Shown: piece after piece, positions 19,816 to 28,832 of the stretch
Layout of the letters: each line of letters begins with the position of its first letter
Numbering within the stretch: the stretch's first letter is position 1
Assembly (NCBI GenBank): GCA_029866325.1
Contig: JARWZO010000030.1
Span: 1-64,000 of the forward strand
Direction of reading: 5' to 3'
From: Fluviicola sp.
GTDB taxonomy: Bacteria; Bacteroidota; Bacteroidia; Flavobacteriales_D; Crocinitomicaceae
Length of the DNA: 64,000 nt
Notes under the pieces: model-generated
Told to the model about the DNA's origin: nothing
Databases searched by the model: none
What the model saw: only the letters and a program-made list of their open reading frames with translations
Program-made: the position numbers and the translations under genes

Positions 19816-20814
19816 ATGAAACGTTTACTAATCTGCGCAATGGTTGCACTATCTGGAGTAGCCTTGGCACAACCGGAGATCAATGGTGGTCCTGTGAATG
19901 TTCCCTACGATGGGGTCGTTGATGGGGTCTACATTACTGAGCATATTCCTACGAAGCGCATGATTCCTTATGAGTTTGTTCGCGAAGCGGATGTAACTTG
20001 GAGTAAGCGTGTGTGGCGTGTAATCGACATGCGTGAGAAAATCAATCATCCGATCTATTTGCCGTTCGATTACTACGATCCGCAAAACAATTGGGTGCGT
20101 AATTCTTCACGTTGGTCGCTTTGGACGATCATGAAGCACCATATCCTTAATGGAGATTTGGACATGTTCTCACCGGATAATCCCTACGATTATACCATGC
20201 GTGATGGCGATCAGTTCAAGTATCCAATCGTTCCCGAAGAAGGTAAAAGCTATTATACGGATTCAATTTTCCGTGGAACGGCTTTCCAATACCTTGGTAA
20301 ATTAGGTCCGCAATCTACTACACCTATCGCAAACGAATATGGTGAAGATTCAGTGATCTACTTACCGGACGGAACAACGGAATACGTTTATCCTCCACGT
20401 GATACTACTTGGATTTTGTCAAAAGACATCGTTCAGTACCGTATCAAGGAAGATTGGTTTTTCGATAAGGAACGTTCTGTGTTGGATACACGTATTTTAG
20501 GAATTGCTCCGGTAACTTACCTGAAAGACGATAACAACCAGATTTTGGGACTACGTGAAACGTTTTGGTTATACTTCCCGCACTGTCGTTATATCTTCAA
20601 TAACTACTTCGTTTACAATGAGCAAAACGATGCTCAATGGATGAGTTTTGATGACATGTTCTGGAAACGGCAATTCAGTAGTACGATCTACAAGGAAAGT
20701 AACGTTTTTGATCGTGAGATCGAGTCGTATCGAACAGGTGTTGATGCCTTGATGGAATCGGAGAAAATTACCGAAGAGATCAGGTTGTTTGAACACGACG
20801 TTTGGAACTTCTAG
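19816..20814 (+). CDS. gldN: gliding motility/type IX secretion ring protein GldN, copy 1
   Basis: A 332-residue periplasmic protein with signal peptide MKRLLICAMVALSGVALA and mature start QPEINGGPVNVP. Family blocks are WSKRVWRVIDMREKINHP, PFDYYDPQNNW, SPDNPYDYTMRDGDQFKYP, IKEDWFFDKERS and LRETFWLYFPHCRYIFNNYF. GldN/PorN forms a ring with GldK and is essential for type IX secretion. It is 21 bases after gldM and is closed by a strong terminator, so the gldK-L-M-N transcript ends here and the second gldN is a separate unit or read-through product. Confidence 0.95.
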   Translation: MKRLLICAMVALSGVALAQPEINGGPVNVPYDGVVDGVYITEHIPTKRMIPYEFVREADVTWSKRVWRVIDMREKINHPIYLPFDYYDPQNNWVRNSSRWSLWTIMKHHILNGDLDMFSPDNPYDYTMRDGDQFKYPIVPEEGKSYYTDSIFRGTAFQYLGKLGPQSTTPIANEYGEDSVIYLPDGTTEYVYPPRDTTWILSKDIVQYRIKEDWFFDKERSVLDTRILGIAPVTYLKDDNNQILGLRETFWLYFPHCRYIFNNYFVYNEQNDAQWMSFDDMFWKRQFSSTIYKESNVFDREIESYRTGVDALMESEKITEEIRLFEHDVWNF

Positions 20815-20834
20815 TCTGACGAAAAAATACTGGA

Positions 20835-20869
20835 AGCCCTTTCTACCTTAGGTGGAAAGGGCTTTTTTT
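20835..20869 (+). terminator. Rho-independent terminator after gldN
   Basis: AGCCCTTTCTACC, loop TTA, GGTGGAAAGGGCT with a long stem followed by TTTTTTT. It separates gldKLMN from the second gldN-like gene. Confidence 0.85.
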
Positions 20870-20957
20870 GGTCGCAACTTTAGTAATATATACTGTAACG
20901 ATTTCATTTCGGGGCGTTTAATTGATACCTAAACAACAATTTAAAACCCTCAGAGAA

Positions 20958-21956
20958 ATGAAAAAAGCACTAACCATCGTTGCAATATCCTTATCGGGGA
21001 TAGTTGTTGCACAATGTACCATCAATGTTGGCCCTGTAAATGTTCCAAGAGCAGGAGTGATCGACGGAATCTATCTTCCAGAAAACATCCCAACCAAACG
21101 TTTGATTCCTTACGAGTATGTTCGTGAGGCTGATGTAGTTTGGAGTAAACGGGTCTGGCGCGTGATCGACATGCGTGAAAAGATCAACCATCCGTTGTAT
21201 TTACCGTTCGATTATTACGATCCACAGAATAACTGGATCAGTAATTGTACACGCTGGTCGCTCTGGACAATATTAAAATACAACGTCTTACATGGAAGTC
21301 TTGATATGTTCTCGCCTGATAATCCGTATGATTATTCAATGTTGGATGGCGATCAGTTTAAATACCCGATTGTTCCCGAAGAAGGAAAAAATTATTACAC
21401 TGACTCAGCCTTTCGGCAAAAAGCGTTTCAGTATTTGGGGAAATTAGGTCCGCAACCGACTATTCCATTATCGACTTATGATGGAATTGATTCAACTATC
21501 ATTAATTCGGAAGGCATTGTTGAATATGTTTATCCGGATAGAGACACCACCTGGATTATGTCCAAAGACATTGTGCAATACCGCATCAAGGAAGATTGGT
21601 TTTTTGATAAGGAGCGCTCGGTAATGGATGTGCGGATTTTGGGAATAGCACCTGTGATTTACCAGACTGATGCAAACAATCAGATTTTAGGTTTGCGTGA
21701 GGTTTTCTGGCTCTATTTTCCACATTGCAGGTATGTGTTGAACAACTATTTTGTTTACAACGAACGCAATGATGCACAATGGATGAGTTTCGACGATTTG
21801 TTTTGGAAACGTAAATTCAATAGTATCGTTTACAAAGAAAGTAATGTCTTCGACCGCAATATAGAATCGTACCGCACGGGCGTTGATGCCTTGATGGAAT
21901 CGGAAAAAATCACCGAAGAAATGCGCACGTTTGAAAGTGATGTCTGGAATTTTTGA
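20958..21956 (+). CDS. GldN/GldO-family paralogue (gldN copy 2)
   Basis: A 332-residue protein, the same length as the first GldN and very similar throughout, including REKINHPLYLPFDYYDPQNN, IKEDWFFDKERSVMDVRILG, and YRTGVDALMESEKITEEMR near the end. Signal peptide MKKALTIVAISLSGIVVA, then QCTINVGPVNVP. The mature start replaces Pro-Glu of copy 1 with Cys-Thr. The ATG at 20958 is chosen because it begins the signal peptide; an in-frame ATG at 20922 adds 12 residues that do not fit one. In F. johnsoniae a GldN paralogue, GldO, lies directly downstream of gldN and is partly redundant, and this gene has the same place. Whether it is a true GldO orthologue or a local duplication needs a tree. Confidence 0.9.
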   Translation: MKKALTIVAISLSGIVVAQCTINVGPVNVPRAGVIDGIYLPENIPTKRLIPYEYVREADVVWSKRVWRVIDMREKINHPLYLPFDYYDPQNNWISNCTRWSLWTILKYNVLHGSLDMFSPDNPYDYSMLDGDQFKYPIVPEEGKNYYTDSAFRQKAFQYLGKLGPQPTIPLSTYDGIDSTIINSEGIVEYVYPDRDTTWIMSKDIVQYRIKEDWFFDKERSVMDVRILGIAPVIYQTDANNQILGLREVFWLYFPHCRYVLNNYFVYNERNDAQWMSFDDLFWKRKFNSIVYKESNVFDRNIESYRTGVDALMESEKITEEMRTFESDVWNF

Positions 21957-21979
21957 TACTTTATTCCGACTTTTCGCAG

Positions 21980-22012
21980 ATCCCTTTTCGTCTTTGGCGG
22001 AGAGGGATTTTT
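21980..22012 (+). terminator. Rho-independent terminator after gldN copy 2
   Basis: ATCCCTTTTCGTC, loop TTTG, GGCGGAGAGGGAT pair over about 13 positions with several G-U pairs, followed by TTTTTCG. It isolates gldM copy 2 from gldN copy 2. Confidence 0.7.
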
Positions 22013-22088
22013 CGTTGAAGTGGATCATGTGAGTTACTTTTTCAACTTGTTGGCATTCTGCTGCTATAAACCCAATAAATCAACAATC

Positions 22089-23828
22089 ATGGCAGGAGGA
22101 AAAGAAACACCCAGACAAAAGATGATCGGAATGATGTATCTTGTATTAACCGCGCTATTGGCATTAAATGTGTCCAAAACAATCTTGGATGCTTTTGTTG
22201 CCATCGAAGAAAATATTCAAATAGCTAACGAGAATGAATGGCAGCGCGGTGATGAAAAACTATCGGAGTTAAAGGCAAGTGCACAAGACGCAACTGTACC
22301 CGAAACGCAGGCGAAAGCGAAGAAATTACTCAAAACAATCGAACAGATTGATGGGTTGACTGCAGCACGTATTCGTGAAATCGATGCACTGAAAATGGAA
22401 ATTCTGGAGGCTTGTGGTGAAGACACCAAATCCATTGGTTCAAAGGAAAGTATTCTGGCTATGAAGTATCCGGATCAACCTCTGAAACCCATCCGTATGA
22501 GATTGGAACAGGTGCAAAACAAGGAAGCTTACGACGAACCAATGCGCATAATGATCGGAGAAGACATTACCCGCCCCACCGGAAAAGGAATGACCTTGTG
22601 GAATAATTACAACCAATACCGGAATCAATTGACCACTTTGGTGGCAAGTTCCAATCCTTCCGATGGAGGCAAATACTTTTTCAAAGCTCCAAAAATCAAC
22701 ACTTTTAAAGATCAAAAGGATTTGTCGGCTCAAATAATGAAATCCATTAAAGCGTCGAATGTACACCCTGATGATCAGGAAGCGATCAAAAAAATCTATG
22801 CTGGACTCACCAAACCTGAACGTGTTGAAGCACAAGGGGTGAAAAATGTTCACTGGATCGGGAAAACCTTTGATCATGCACCTTCTGTAGCTGTTTTGGC
22901 ATCGCTGTCTTCGTTGCAGAAGGAAATACTTACAGCCAGAGCCGATGCTGTTTCTTTGATTCGTCAGCGCGTTGGTGGTGGAGAATTTTCGTTTAACAAA
23001 ATCATTCCGCTGGCTTACGGTCCGGAGGTTGCCAATTCGGGCGATGAAGTAGAAATTCAGGTACTCATGGCAGCGTATGATTCGGATCGAAAACCGACCA
23101 TTACTGTGAGCGGCGGTTCATTACGCGAAACCAGAGAGGGAAAAGGATACATCACGGCTCGCGGATCTGGAAGTGAAATGAAATTGTCGGGAACCATCAC
23201 CATTACCAATAAATCCGGTATTCCGCGAACGTTGCCATGGGAGAAAAACATCAAAATCATGAAACCACAGGGAGCTGTTTCGTTACCTGAGATGAACGTA
23301 CTTTATAGAACCTATGATAATAAGGTACAGGGTGTTGCATCTGGTTACGATCAAACCATTTTGAGTGGAGAAGGGGTGAATTTAATCAAGTCAGGAAATC
23401 AGTATGTTGCTCGGGTAAATACGACCGGTAGAACCGCTACGATTAAAATATCAGGTAAAAACAATGCAACCGGAAAAACAGAATCCTTGGGAACGTTTAG
23501 CTATCGCGTAATGAATTTACCAAAACCTTCATTGTATCTCGGTTCGATTGAAAATGGCGCTACATCAGACAAACCGACTATTAATGCGGCGAAAATGTTA
23601 AATGTACGTTATCCTGAAGGAATCGCTTTGGAGGCAAAGTACGAAATTGTTTCTTGGGAAATCCAAGTAGGGAATGCACCAAGACCAGCCAAGGGAACCG
23701 GTAAAGTATTATCTAAGGAGGCTACTGATCTCTTGAAACAAGCGCGACCGAATGACAACATTTCCATAACAGCGAAGTTTAAAGGTCCAAACAACGGATT
23801 TATTGGAAGTACCATCAAAGTACGCTGA
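22089..23828 (+). CDS. GldM-family paralogue (gldM copy 2)
   Basis: A 579-residue GldM homologue. The first 40 residues (MAGGKETPRQKMIGMMYLVL and the following helix to AFVAIEEN) are nearly identical to copy 1, while the periplasmic domains are clearly diverged, for example in the segment from residue 45 to 110. Beta domains (KIMKPQGAVSLPEMNVLYRT, GVASGYDQTILSGEGV) and C-terminal AKFKGPNNGFIGSTIKVR match. Conservation of the membrane helix suggests it can still enter the GldL pentamer. An in-frame GTG at 22020 would add 23 unrelated residues; the ATG at 22089 gives the family N-terminus. A terminator lies between it and gldN copy 2. Confidence 0.9.
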   Translation: MAGGKETPRQKMIGMMYLVLTALLALNVSKTILDAFVAIEENIQIANENEWQRGDEKLSELKASAQDATVPETQAKAKKLLKTIEQIDGLTAARIREIDALKMEILEACGEDTKSIGSKESILAMKYPDQPLKPIRMRLEQVQNKEAYDEPMRIMIGEDITRPTGKGMTLWNNYNQYRNQLTTLVASSNPSDGGKYFFKAPKINTFKDQKDLSAQIMKSIKASNVHPDDQEAIKKIYAGLTKPERVEAQGVKNVHWIGKTFDHAPSVAVLASLSSLQKEILTARADAVSLIRQRVGGGEFSFNKIIPLAYGPEVANSGDEVEIQVLMAAYDSDRKPTITVSGGSLRETREGKGYITARGSGSEMKLSGTITITNKSGIPRTLPWEKNIKIMKPQGAVSLPEMNVLYRTYDNKVQGVASGYDQTILSGEGVNLIKSGNQYVARVNTTGRTATIKISGKNNATGKTESLGTFSYRVMNLPKPSLYLGSIENGATSDKPTINAAKMLNVRYPEGIALEAKYEIVSWEIQVGNAPRPAKGTGKVLSKEATDLLKQARPNDNISITAKFKGPNNGFIGSTIKVR

Positions 23829-23911
23829 TTTGAATGAGGGTTAATTTCAGAAAAATCCACATTGACCGACGAAAGGAAGTCTACTGTGGATTACAATTTC
23901 AATTAACTCCT

Positions 23912-23919
23912 TACCTTTG
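23912..23919 (+). promoter_or_regulatory. -7 box before the ABC-F gene
   Basis: TACCTTTG matches TAnnTTTG. It ends four bases before the first likely ATG (23923) and 13 before the next (23932). The predicted transcription start (~23923) makes the message leaderless if the first ATG is used. Confidence 0.5.
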
Positions 23920-23922
23920 CGC

Positions 23923-25872
23923 ATGCTTGTAATGGAAAAACTGGGAATTCACTTCCCACAAGGGTATTTGTTTAACGATTGTTCGGCACAGGTCAACACA
24001 GGTGATCGTGTTGGTTTGGTTGGGAAAAACGGGGCCGGAAAGTCAACGCTCATGCGTCTGATTGCCCAATGGGAAGTTCCTACAAACGGACAAATTCATC
24101 GCCAGCGTGGGCTTGAAGTAGGTTTCCTGACACAAGACATCGAAATTGACACATCTTCCACCGTTTTCAATTACCTCTTTTATTCCAATGAAGAATTGAA
24201 CGGTTTGCGTACAAGCATTGATTCTATTAACCACGATTTGGTGAGCAGAACCGATTATGAGGAAGAAAGTTACCTGAATTTATTGGATGAACTAAATGCT
24301 GCCAATGATCGTTTCGGATTGTTGGAAGGTTACCAATGGGAAGAAAAAATTGCTGCTACGTTAAGCGGACTAGGATTTGGTTTGGATGATTTTGAAAAAC
24401 CTCTGGAATCATTTTCCGGAGGATGGAAAATGCGCGCCGAATTAGCCAAAATATTGGTCAACCAACCGAATTTATTGTTGCTGGATGAGCCGACCAATCA
24501 CCTCGATATTCTGTCGATTCAGTGGTTAGAAAATTACCTCTCGCGTTTTGAAGGAGCGGTGATTGTCATTTCGCACGACCGGTTGTTTTTGGATAATGTG
24601 ACCAATAGAACATGGGAGATTTCGCAAGGAAAAATCCTTGATTTTCCATTTGCCTATTCGCGTTACAAGGAACAGCGCGCAGAAGATATGGAACGTTTAA
24701 CCGACGCTAAAAAGCAGCAAGACAAAGACATTAAACACACGCAGGAACTCATTGATAAATTCCGTGCGAAAAAGAATAAAGCGGCTTTTGCCCAATCGTT
24801 GATCAAAAAACTGGAGCGCACCGAGCGCATCGAGATTGATAACGATATGGTGGCCCGAATGAATATTTTCTTCCCGCTCAATGTTCAACCCGGAAAATGG
24901 GTGATTGAGATGGATAGTTTGGGTAAAGCGTACGAGCACAAACGTTTGTTCCGTGATATTTCACTCACCGTTGGTCGCGGTGAAAAAATTGCCTTGTTAG
25001 GTCCGAATGGTGTGGGTAAATCAACCTTGTTCAAGTGTTTGATGAAAGAAATTGACCATGACGGAAAAGTAGAATTGGGACACAATGTCAAAATCACTTA
25101 TTTCGCGCAAGATCAGGCCGAGCGTTTGGATAAAAACAAAACGGTGTATGAAACCGTTGACGATGTTGCTGTTGGCGATGTTCGAAAAGACTTGCGTTCC
25201 ATCCTTGGAGCTTTCTTGTTTTCTGGTGAAGACGTTGACAAAAAAGTAGCGGTTCTTTCCGGAGGTGAACGCACCCGTTTGGCGTTATGTCAGTTGTTGT
25301 TGAGTCCGTCGAATGTATTGATTCTGGATGAGCCAACCAATCACCTGGATATTCAAAGTAAACAAGTATTAAAAACGGCTTTGCAGAAATACGAAGGAAC
25401 GTTTTTGATCGTTTCGCATGATCGCGAATTTTTGGATGGTTTGACCAATCGTATTTGGGATATTGAAAACCAAACCTTGAAGATTCACCATTTCAGCGTG
25501 CAGGAATACCTGGTTCGCAAGATGGAACAACCATCGGGGAAAACTCCTGCAAATACAGCTCCTAAACCAGTGGAAAAAGTTGTGGTTACAGCTTCACAAC
25601 CCGAACTGACATTATCGAATGATGACCGCAAGGAATTGAAACGCCAGCGAACCCAATTGACCAACAAAATCAAGCAACTGGAGGAACAGATCAGTCGTTT
25701 TGAGAAGGAAGTAGAACAATTGAACGACCAAATGAGCACCATGGATTTTGCCGATGTAGAAGCTACGGCTCCTGTTCTAAAAGCATTCGAATTAGCGAAA
25801 TCAAATCTGGATCAATCAACAGAAGCTTGGATGGAAGCGAGTGAAAATCTTGAAACAATACCCGTAGTATGA
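23923..25872 (+). CDS. ABC-F family ATPase (Uup/EttA-like)
   Basis: A 649-residue soluble ATPase with two ABC domains and no membrane segments. Domain 1 has Walker A GKNGAGKST, signature FSGGWKMRAELA and Walker B LLLLDEPTNHLD. The charged linker is about residues 235-300, and domain 2 has GPNGVGKST, LSGGERTRLALCQ and LILDEPTNHLD. The C-terminal coiled coil (about 565-640) with RKELKRQRTQLTNKIKQLEE is of the Uup type. ABC-F proteins act on the ribosome or on DNA; the exact role is not decided by sequence. It overlaps the DUF2797 gene by four bases (ATGA). The ATG at 23923 fits the usual first strand (MLVMEKLGIHF); 23932 is possible. Confidence 0.9.
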   Translation: MLVMEKLGIHFPQGYLFNDCSAQVNTGDRVGLVGKNGAGKSTLMRLIAQWEVPTNGQIHRQRGLEVGFLTQDIEIDTSSTVFNYLFYSNEELNGLRTSIDSINHDLVSRTDYEEESYLNLLDELNAANDRFGLLEGYQWEEKIAATLSGLGFGLDDFEKPLESFSGGWKMRAELAKILVNQPNLLLLDEPTNHLDILSIQWLENYLSRFEGAVIVISHDRLFLDNVTNRTWEISQGKILDFPFAYSRYKEQRAEDMERLTDAKKQQDKDIKHTQELIDKFRAKKNKAAFAQSLIKKLERTERIEIDNDMVARMNIFFPLNVQPGKWVIEMDSLGKAYEHKRLFRDISLTVGRGEKIALLGPNGVGKSTLFKCLMKEIDHDGKVELGHNVKITYFAQDQAERLDKNKTVYETVDDVAVGDVRKDLRSILGAFLFSGEDVDKKVAVLSGGERTRLALCQLLLSPSNVLILDEPTNHLDIQSKQVLKTALQKYEGTFLIVSHDREFLDGLTNRIWDIENQTLKIHHFSVQEYLVRKMEQPSGKTPANTAPKPVEKVVVTASQPELTLSNDDRKELKRQRTQLTNKIKQLEEQISRFEKEVEQLNDQMSTMDFADVEATAPVLKAFELAKSNLDQSTEAWMEASENLETIPVV

Positions 25873-26666
25873 CAAGCGGAATTATCCATAAAATGAAGGT
25901 GGAGCACGGTTCTCCGATTCAATATACCTTGGAATTGGAATCGCCGGTTCACATGAACAATTATATCGGACAACAGATTCGCCTGGAATGGGCGGGAAAA
26001 ATCGTGTGTACGAACTGTGGCAAAACCACCAAAAATTCCTTCGGACAAGGATTTTGTTATCCGTGTTTTATGTCCGCTCCGCAAGCTGCTCCCTGCATTA
26101 TTTCTCCGGAATTGTGTCGTGCGCATTTGGGCGAAGGCCGCGATGTGGAATGGGAACAAAAGCATCACGATCAGCCACACGTGGTTTATTTGGCGATGTC
26201 AGATACAGTGAAAGTTGGTGTGACACGTGCGGATCAACGCATGACACGCTGGATGGATCAAGGAGCGCATGCAGCCATTGTGTTGGCAGAAACACCCAAT
26301 CGTTTTACAGCCGGAACCATAGAAGTTGCCTTGAAATCGGTGATGACAGATAAAACCAACTGGCAACGCATGTTGAAAAACGAAATCAACCATGACATCG
26401 ACTTGATCGAAGAAAAAGGCATGGCAGAAGATGCGTTGCCGTTTGACTTACGCGATTTTGTTTCGGGCGAAGATGACATCATTACGTTTGATTATCCTGT
26501 ACTGCAATTTCCAACGAAAGTAAAAAGCGTCGGTTTTGATAAAACACCTGTTGTTTCGGGGAAATTGGTCGGGATCAAAGGACAATATTTATTATTTGAA
26601 GATCAGTCAGTGATCAACTTGCGCAAACACACCGGATACGAAATTAGTTTTTCGACCGTTGAATAA
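25869..26666 (+). CDS. DUF2797 domain protein with zinc ribbon
   Basis: A 265-residue cytoplasmic protein of the DUF2797 family. An N-terminal beta region is followed by a Cys4 zinc-ribbon (CTNCGKTTKNSFGQGFCYPC, about residues 56-75), a further Cys pair (APCIISPELCRAH), and then VVYLAMSDTVKVGVTR followed by RWMDQGA, which resembles a GIY-YIG-type fold core. Catalytic function is not established. The start overlaps the ABC-F stop (ATGA), so the two are co-translated, hinting at a shared role, perhaps in nucleic acid or translation. A 134-base gap to clpP follows with no terminator I can name. Confidence 0.8.
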   Translation: MTSGIIHKMKVEHGSPIQYTLELESPVHMNNYIGQQIRLEWAGKIVCTNCGKTTKNSFGQGFCYPCFMSAPQAAPCIISPELCRAHLGEGRDVEWEQKHHDQPHVVYLAMSDTVKVGVTRADQRMTRWMDQGAHAAIVLAETPNRFTAGTIEVALKSVMTDKTNWQRMLKNEINHDIDLIEEKGMAEDALPFDLRDFVSGEDDIITFDYPVLQFPTKVKSVGFDKTPVVSGKLVGIKGQYLLFEDQSVINLRKHTGYEISFSTVE

Positions 26667-26800
26667 GAAAATCAAAAAATGGCAGGTAGCTGACACTTCG
26701 TCACGTGAAAAAAGGGCAAATGACTAAATTTTCCATTTCGCACGATTATTGTGAAGCAAATCCTGCTAATTTTAGCCATAATTAGAAAAACGACATAAAC

Positions 26801-27469
26801 ATGTTTGACAAAAACGAATTTCACAAATACGCGACAAAGCATGCCGGCATTTCCAGTATGCACCTAGACAGTTACATCGAGTCTTCATTAACACCTTACA
26901 TCATTGAAGAACGTCATCTGAATATGACTCAAATGGACGTGTTCTCTCGTTTAATGATGGACCGCATTTTGTTCTTAGGAACCGGAATCAACGATCAGGT
27001 TGCGAATATTATCAACGCACAATTATTGTTTCTAGAGTCAGTAGACGCCAAAAAAGACATTCAAATTTACTTGAATTCGCCTGGTGGTTCGGTATATGCC
27101 GGATTGGGAATTTATGATACGATGCAGTACATCAAACCGGATGTTGCTACAATTTGTACAGGGATGGCTGCTTCTATGGGAGCGGTATTGATGTGTGCCG
27201 GTGCAGAAGGAAAACGTTCGGCATTGAAACACTCACGCGTTATGATTCACCAACCGTTGGGTGGCGCTCAAGGACAAGCTTCTGATATCGAAATCACCGC
27301 TCGTGAGATCCAAAAATTGAAGAAAGAATTGTACACCATTATCGCGACTCACTCGAAACAAACGTATGAGAAAGTATGGGAAGATTCGGATCGTGATTAC
27401 TGGATGACAGCTGAAGAAGCGAAGGCTTACGGAATGGTTGACGAAATTTTGCTTCGCAATCCGAAATAA
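26801..27469 (+). CDS. clpP: ATP-dependent Clp protease proteolytic subunit ClpP
   Basis: A 222-residue serine peptidase, the tetradecameric barrel that degrades substrates fed by ClpX. Catalytic Ser125 lies in CTGMAASMGAVL, His150 in SRVMIHQPLGG, and the Asp in the region DSDRDYWMTAEEA. NSPGGSVYAGLGIYD is the oxyanion/substrate strand. The first ~20 residues form a propeptide-like extension. clpX follows on the same strand, with a hairpin terminator between them, so ClpX expression relative to ClpP may be set there. Confidence 0.96.
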   Translation: MFDKNEFHKYATKHAGISSMHLDSYIESSLTPYIIEERHLNMTQMDVFSRLMMDRILFLGTGINDQVANIINAQLLFLESVDAKKDIQIYLNSPGGSVYAGLGIYDTMQYIKPDVATICTGMAASMGAVLMCAGAEGKRSALKHSRVMIHQPLGGAQGQASDIEITAREIQKLKKELYTIIATHSKQTYEKVWEDSDRDYWMTAEEAKAYGMVDEILLRNPK

Positions 27470-27490
27470 CCTACATTTGTATTGATTAAC

Positions 27491-27522
27491 AAAGTCATCC
27501 ATCAATAGTGGGTGACTTTTTT
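27491..27522 (+). terminator. terminator/attenuator between clpP and clpX
   Basis: AAAGTCATCCA (27491-27501), short loop, TGGGTGACTTTT (27509-27520) with further T to 27522. It ends 13 bases before the clpX ATG. Its 3' arm contains an in-frame GTG that would extend ClpX by eight residues, another reason to prefer the ATG at 27536. Confidence 0.7.
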
Positions 27523-27535
27523 GTCCTTAAAAACT

Positions 27536-28753
27536 ATGTCAAAAAAAGAAGCATCCTGTTCTTTTTGTGGTCGACCGCGCAACCAAGTTGGGTTGTTGAT
27601 TGCTGGATTATCAGGTCATATTTGCGATCATTGTATCGTGCAAGCCCGTTCTATCGTTGACGAAGAGCTGGTTTCTGCACCCAAAGATGCCGCACCTGTA
27701 AATTTGCTGAAACCGGCAGATATCAAGGGGAAATTAGATGAATATGTAATTGGTCAGGAAGATGCTAAAAAGGTGCTTTCCGTGGCAGTTTACAATCACT
27801 ACAAACGCTTGAATCATGTAAAGGCAGATGATGTCGAGATTGAAAAGTCGAATGTGATTTTGGTAGGACGAACCGGAACGGGGAAAACCTTGCTGGCGAA
27901 AACCATCGCAAAAATGCTCAACGTGCCGTTTTGTATTGCTGATGCAACTGTTTTAACAGAAGCCGGCTATGTAGGTGAAGACGTTGAAAGCATCTTGTCG
28001 CGTTTGTTACAAGCCGCCGATTACAATGTACAAGCCGCACAACACGGGATTGTATTTGTGGATGAAATCGATAAAATTGCGCGTAAAAGTGACAATCCAT
28101 CGATTACCCGTGATGTTTCCGGAGAAGGTGTTCAGCAGGCGTTGTTGAAATTGCTGGAAGGTTCGGTAGTAAATGTACCACCTCAGGGCGGACGTAAACA
28201 CCCGGAGCAGAAAATGATTCAAATCGATACAAAGAATATTCTCTTTGTGTGTGGTGGAGCGTTTGACGGAATTGAGAAAATCATTGCCCGACGAATCAAT
28301 ACCAATACTATTGGTTTCGGTCAGTCGCCGACGGAAGAAATTGACGGTGATAATTTCCTGAAATACATCAATCCTACCGACGTAAAAGCATTTGGATTGA
28401 TTCCGGAATTGATCGGTCGTTTCCCGGTATTAACGTATTTGGAACCGCTTGAAGCGAAGAGTTTGAAACGCATCCTTACGGAGCCGAAAAACGCATTGAT
28501 CAAACAATACACGCGTTTGTTCGATATTGACAATATTCGTTTGACGTTCGACGGAGATGTGCTTGATTTCATTGTAGAAAAAGCCATTGATTTCAAACTA
28601 GGAGCTCGCGGATTGCGTTCTATCTGTGAGGCAATCCTTACGGAAGCGATGTATGAATTACCATCAAAAAAAGAAAAAGAATTCCGTGTGGAATTGGCGT
28701 ATGCCAAAGCACAATTCTCAAAATCTAAGTTAGCGCGATTGAAGGTAGCCTAG
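27536..28753 (+). CDS. clpX: ATP-dependent Clp protease ATP-binding subunit ClpX
   Basis: A 405-residue AAA+ unfoldase, the hexamer that recognises and threads substrates into ClpP. The N-terminal zinc-binding domain has [11 protein letters not shown] and ICDHC. Walker A is GRTGTGKT, Walker [14 protein letters not shown], sensor regions [20 protein letters not shown] and [12 protein letters not shown]. The IGF-like ClpP-contact loop reads TIGFGQ. Length is normal. The terminator 28777-28813 closes the unit. Confidence 0.96.
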   Translation: MSKKEASCSFCGRPRNQVGLLIAGLSGHICDHCIVQARSIVDEELVSAPKDAAPVNLLKPADIKGKLDEYVIGQEDAKKVLSVAVYNHYKRLNHVKADDVEIEKSNVILVGRTGTGKTLLAKTIAKMLNVPFCIADATVLTEAGYVGEDVESILSRLLQAADYNVQAAQHGIVFVDEIDKIARKSDNPSITRDVSGEGVQQALLKLLEGSVVNVPPQGGRKHPEQKMIQIDTKNILFVCGGAFDGIEKIIARRINTNTIGFGQSPTEEIDGDNFLKYINPTDVKAFGLIPELIGRFPVLTYLEPLEAKSLKRILTEPKNALIKQYTRLFDIDNIRLTFDGDVLDFIVEKAIDFKLGARGLRSICEAILTEAMYELPSKKEKEFRVELAYAKAQFSKSKLARLKVA

Positions 28754-28776
28754 CAGAAATAAAAAAACAGATTATG

Positions 28777-28813
28777 AATCCCTTCTCGGCTCTGTCGGAA
28801 AGGGATTTTTTTT
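28777..28813 (+). terminator. Rho-independent terminator after clpX
   Basis: AATCCCTT and AAGGGATT pair, with inner TCGG/TCGG-type pairs, followed by eight T. Its outer stem word AATCCCT/AGGGATT is shared with the terminator of the PiT gene (53202-53242) and closely with that of gldN copy 2. Confidence 0.85.
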
Positions 28814-28832
28814 GATCTTTATGTTGAATGAA

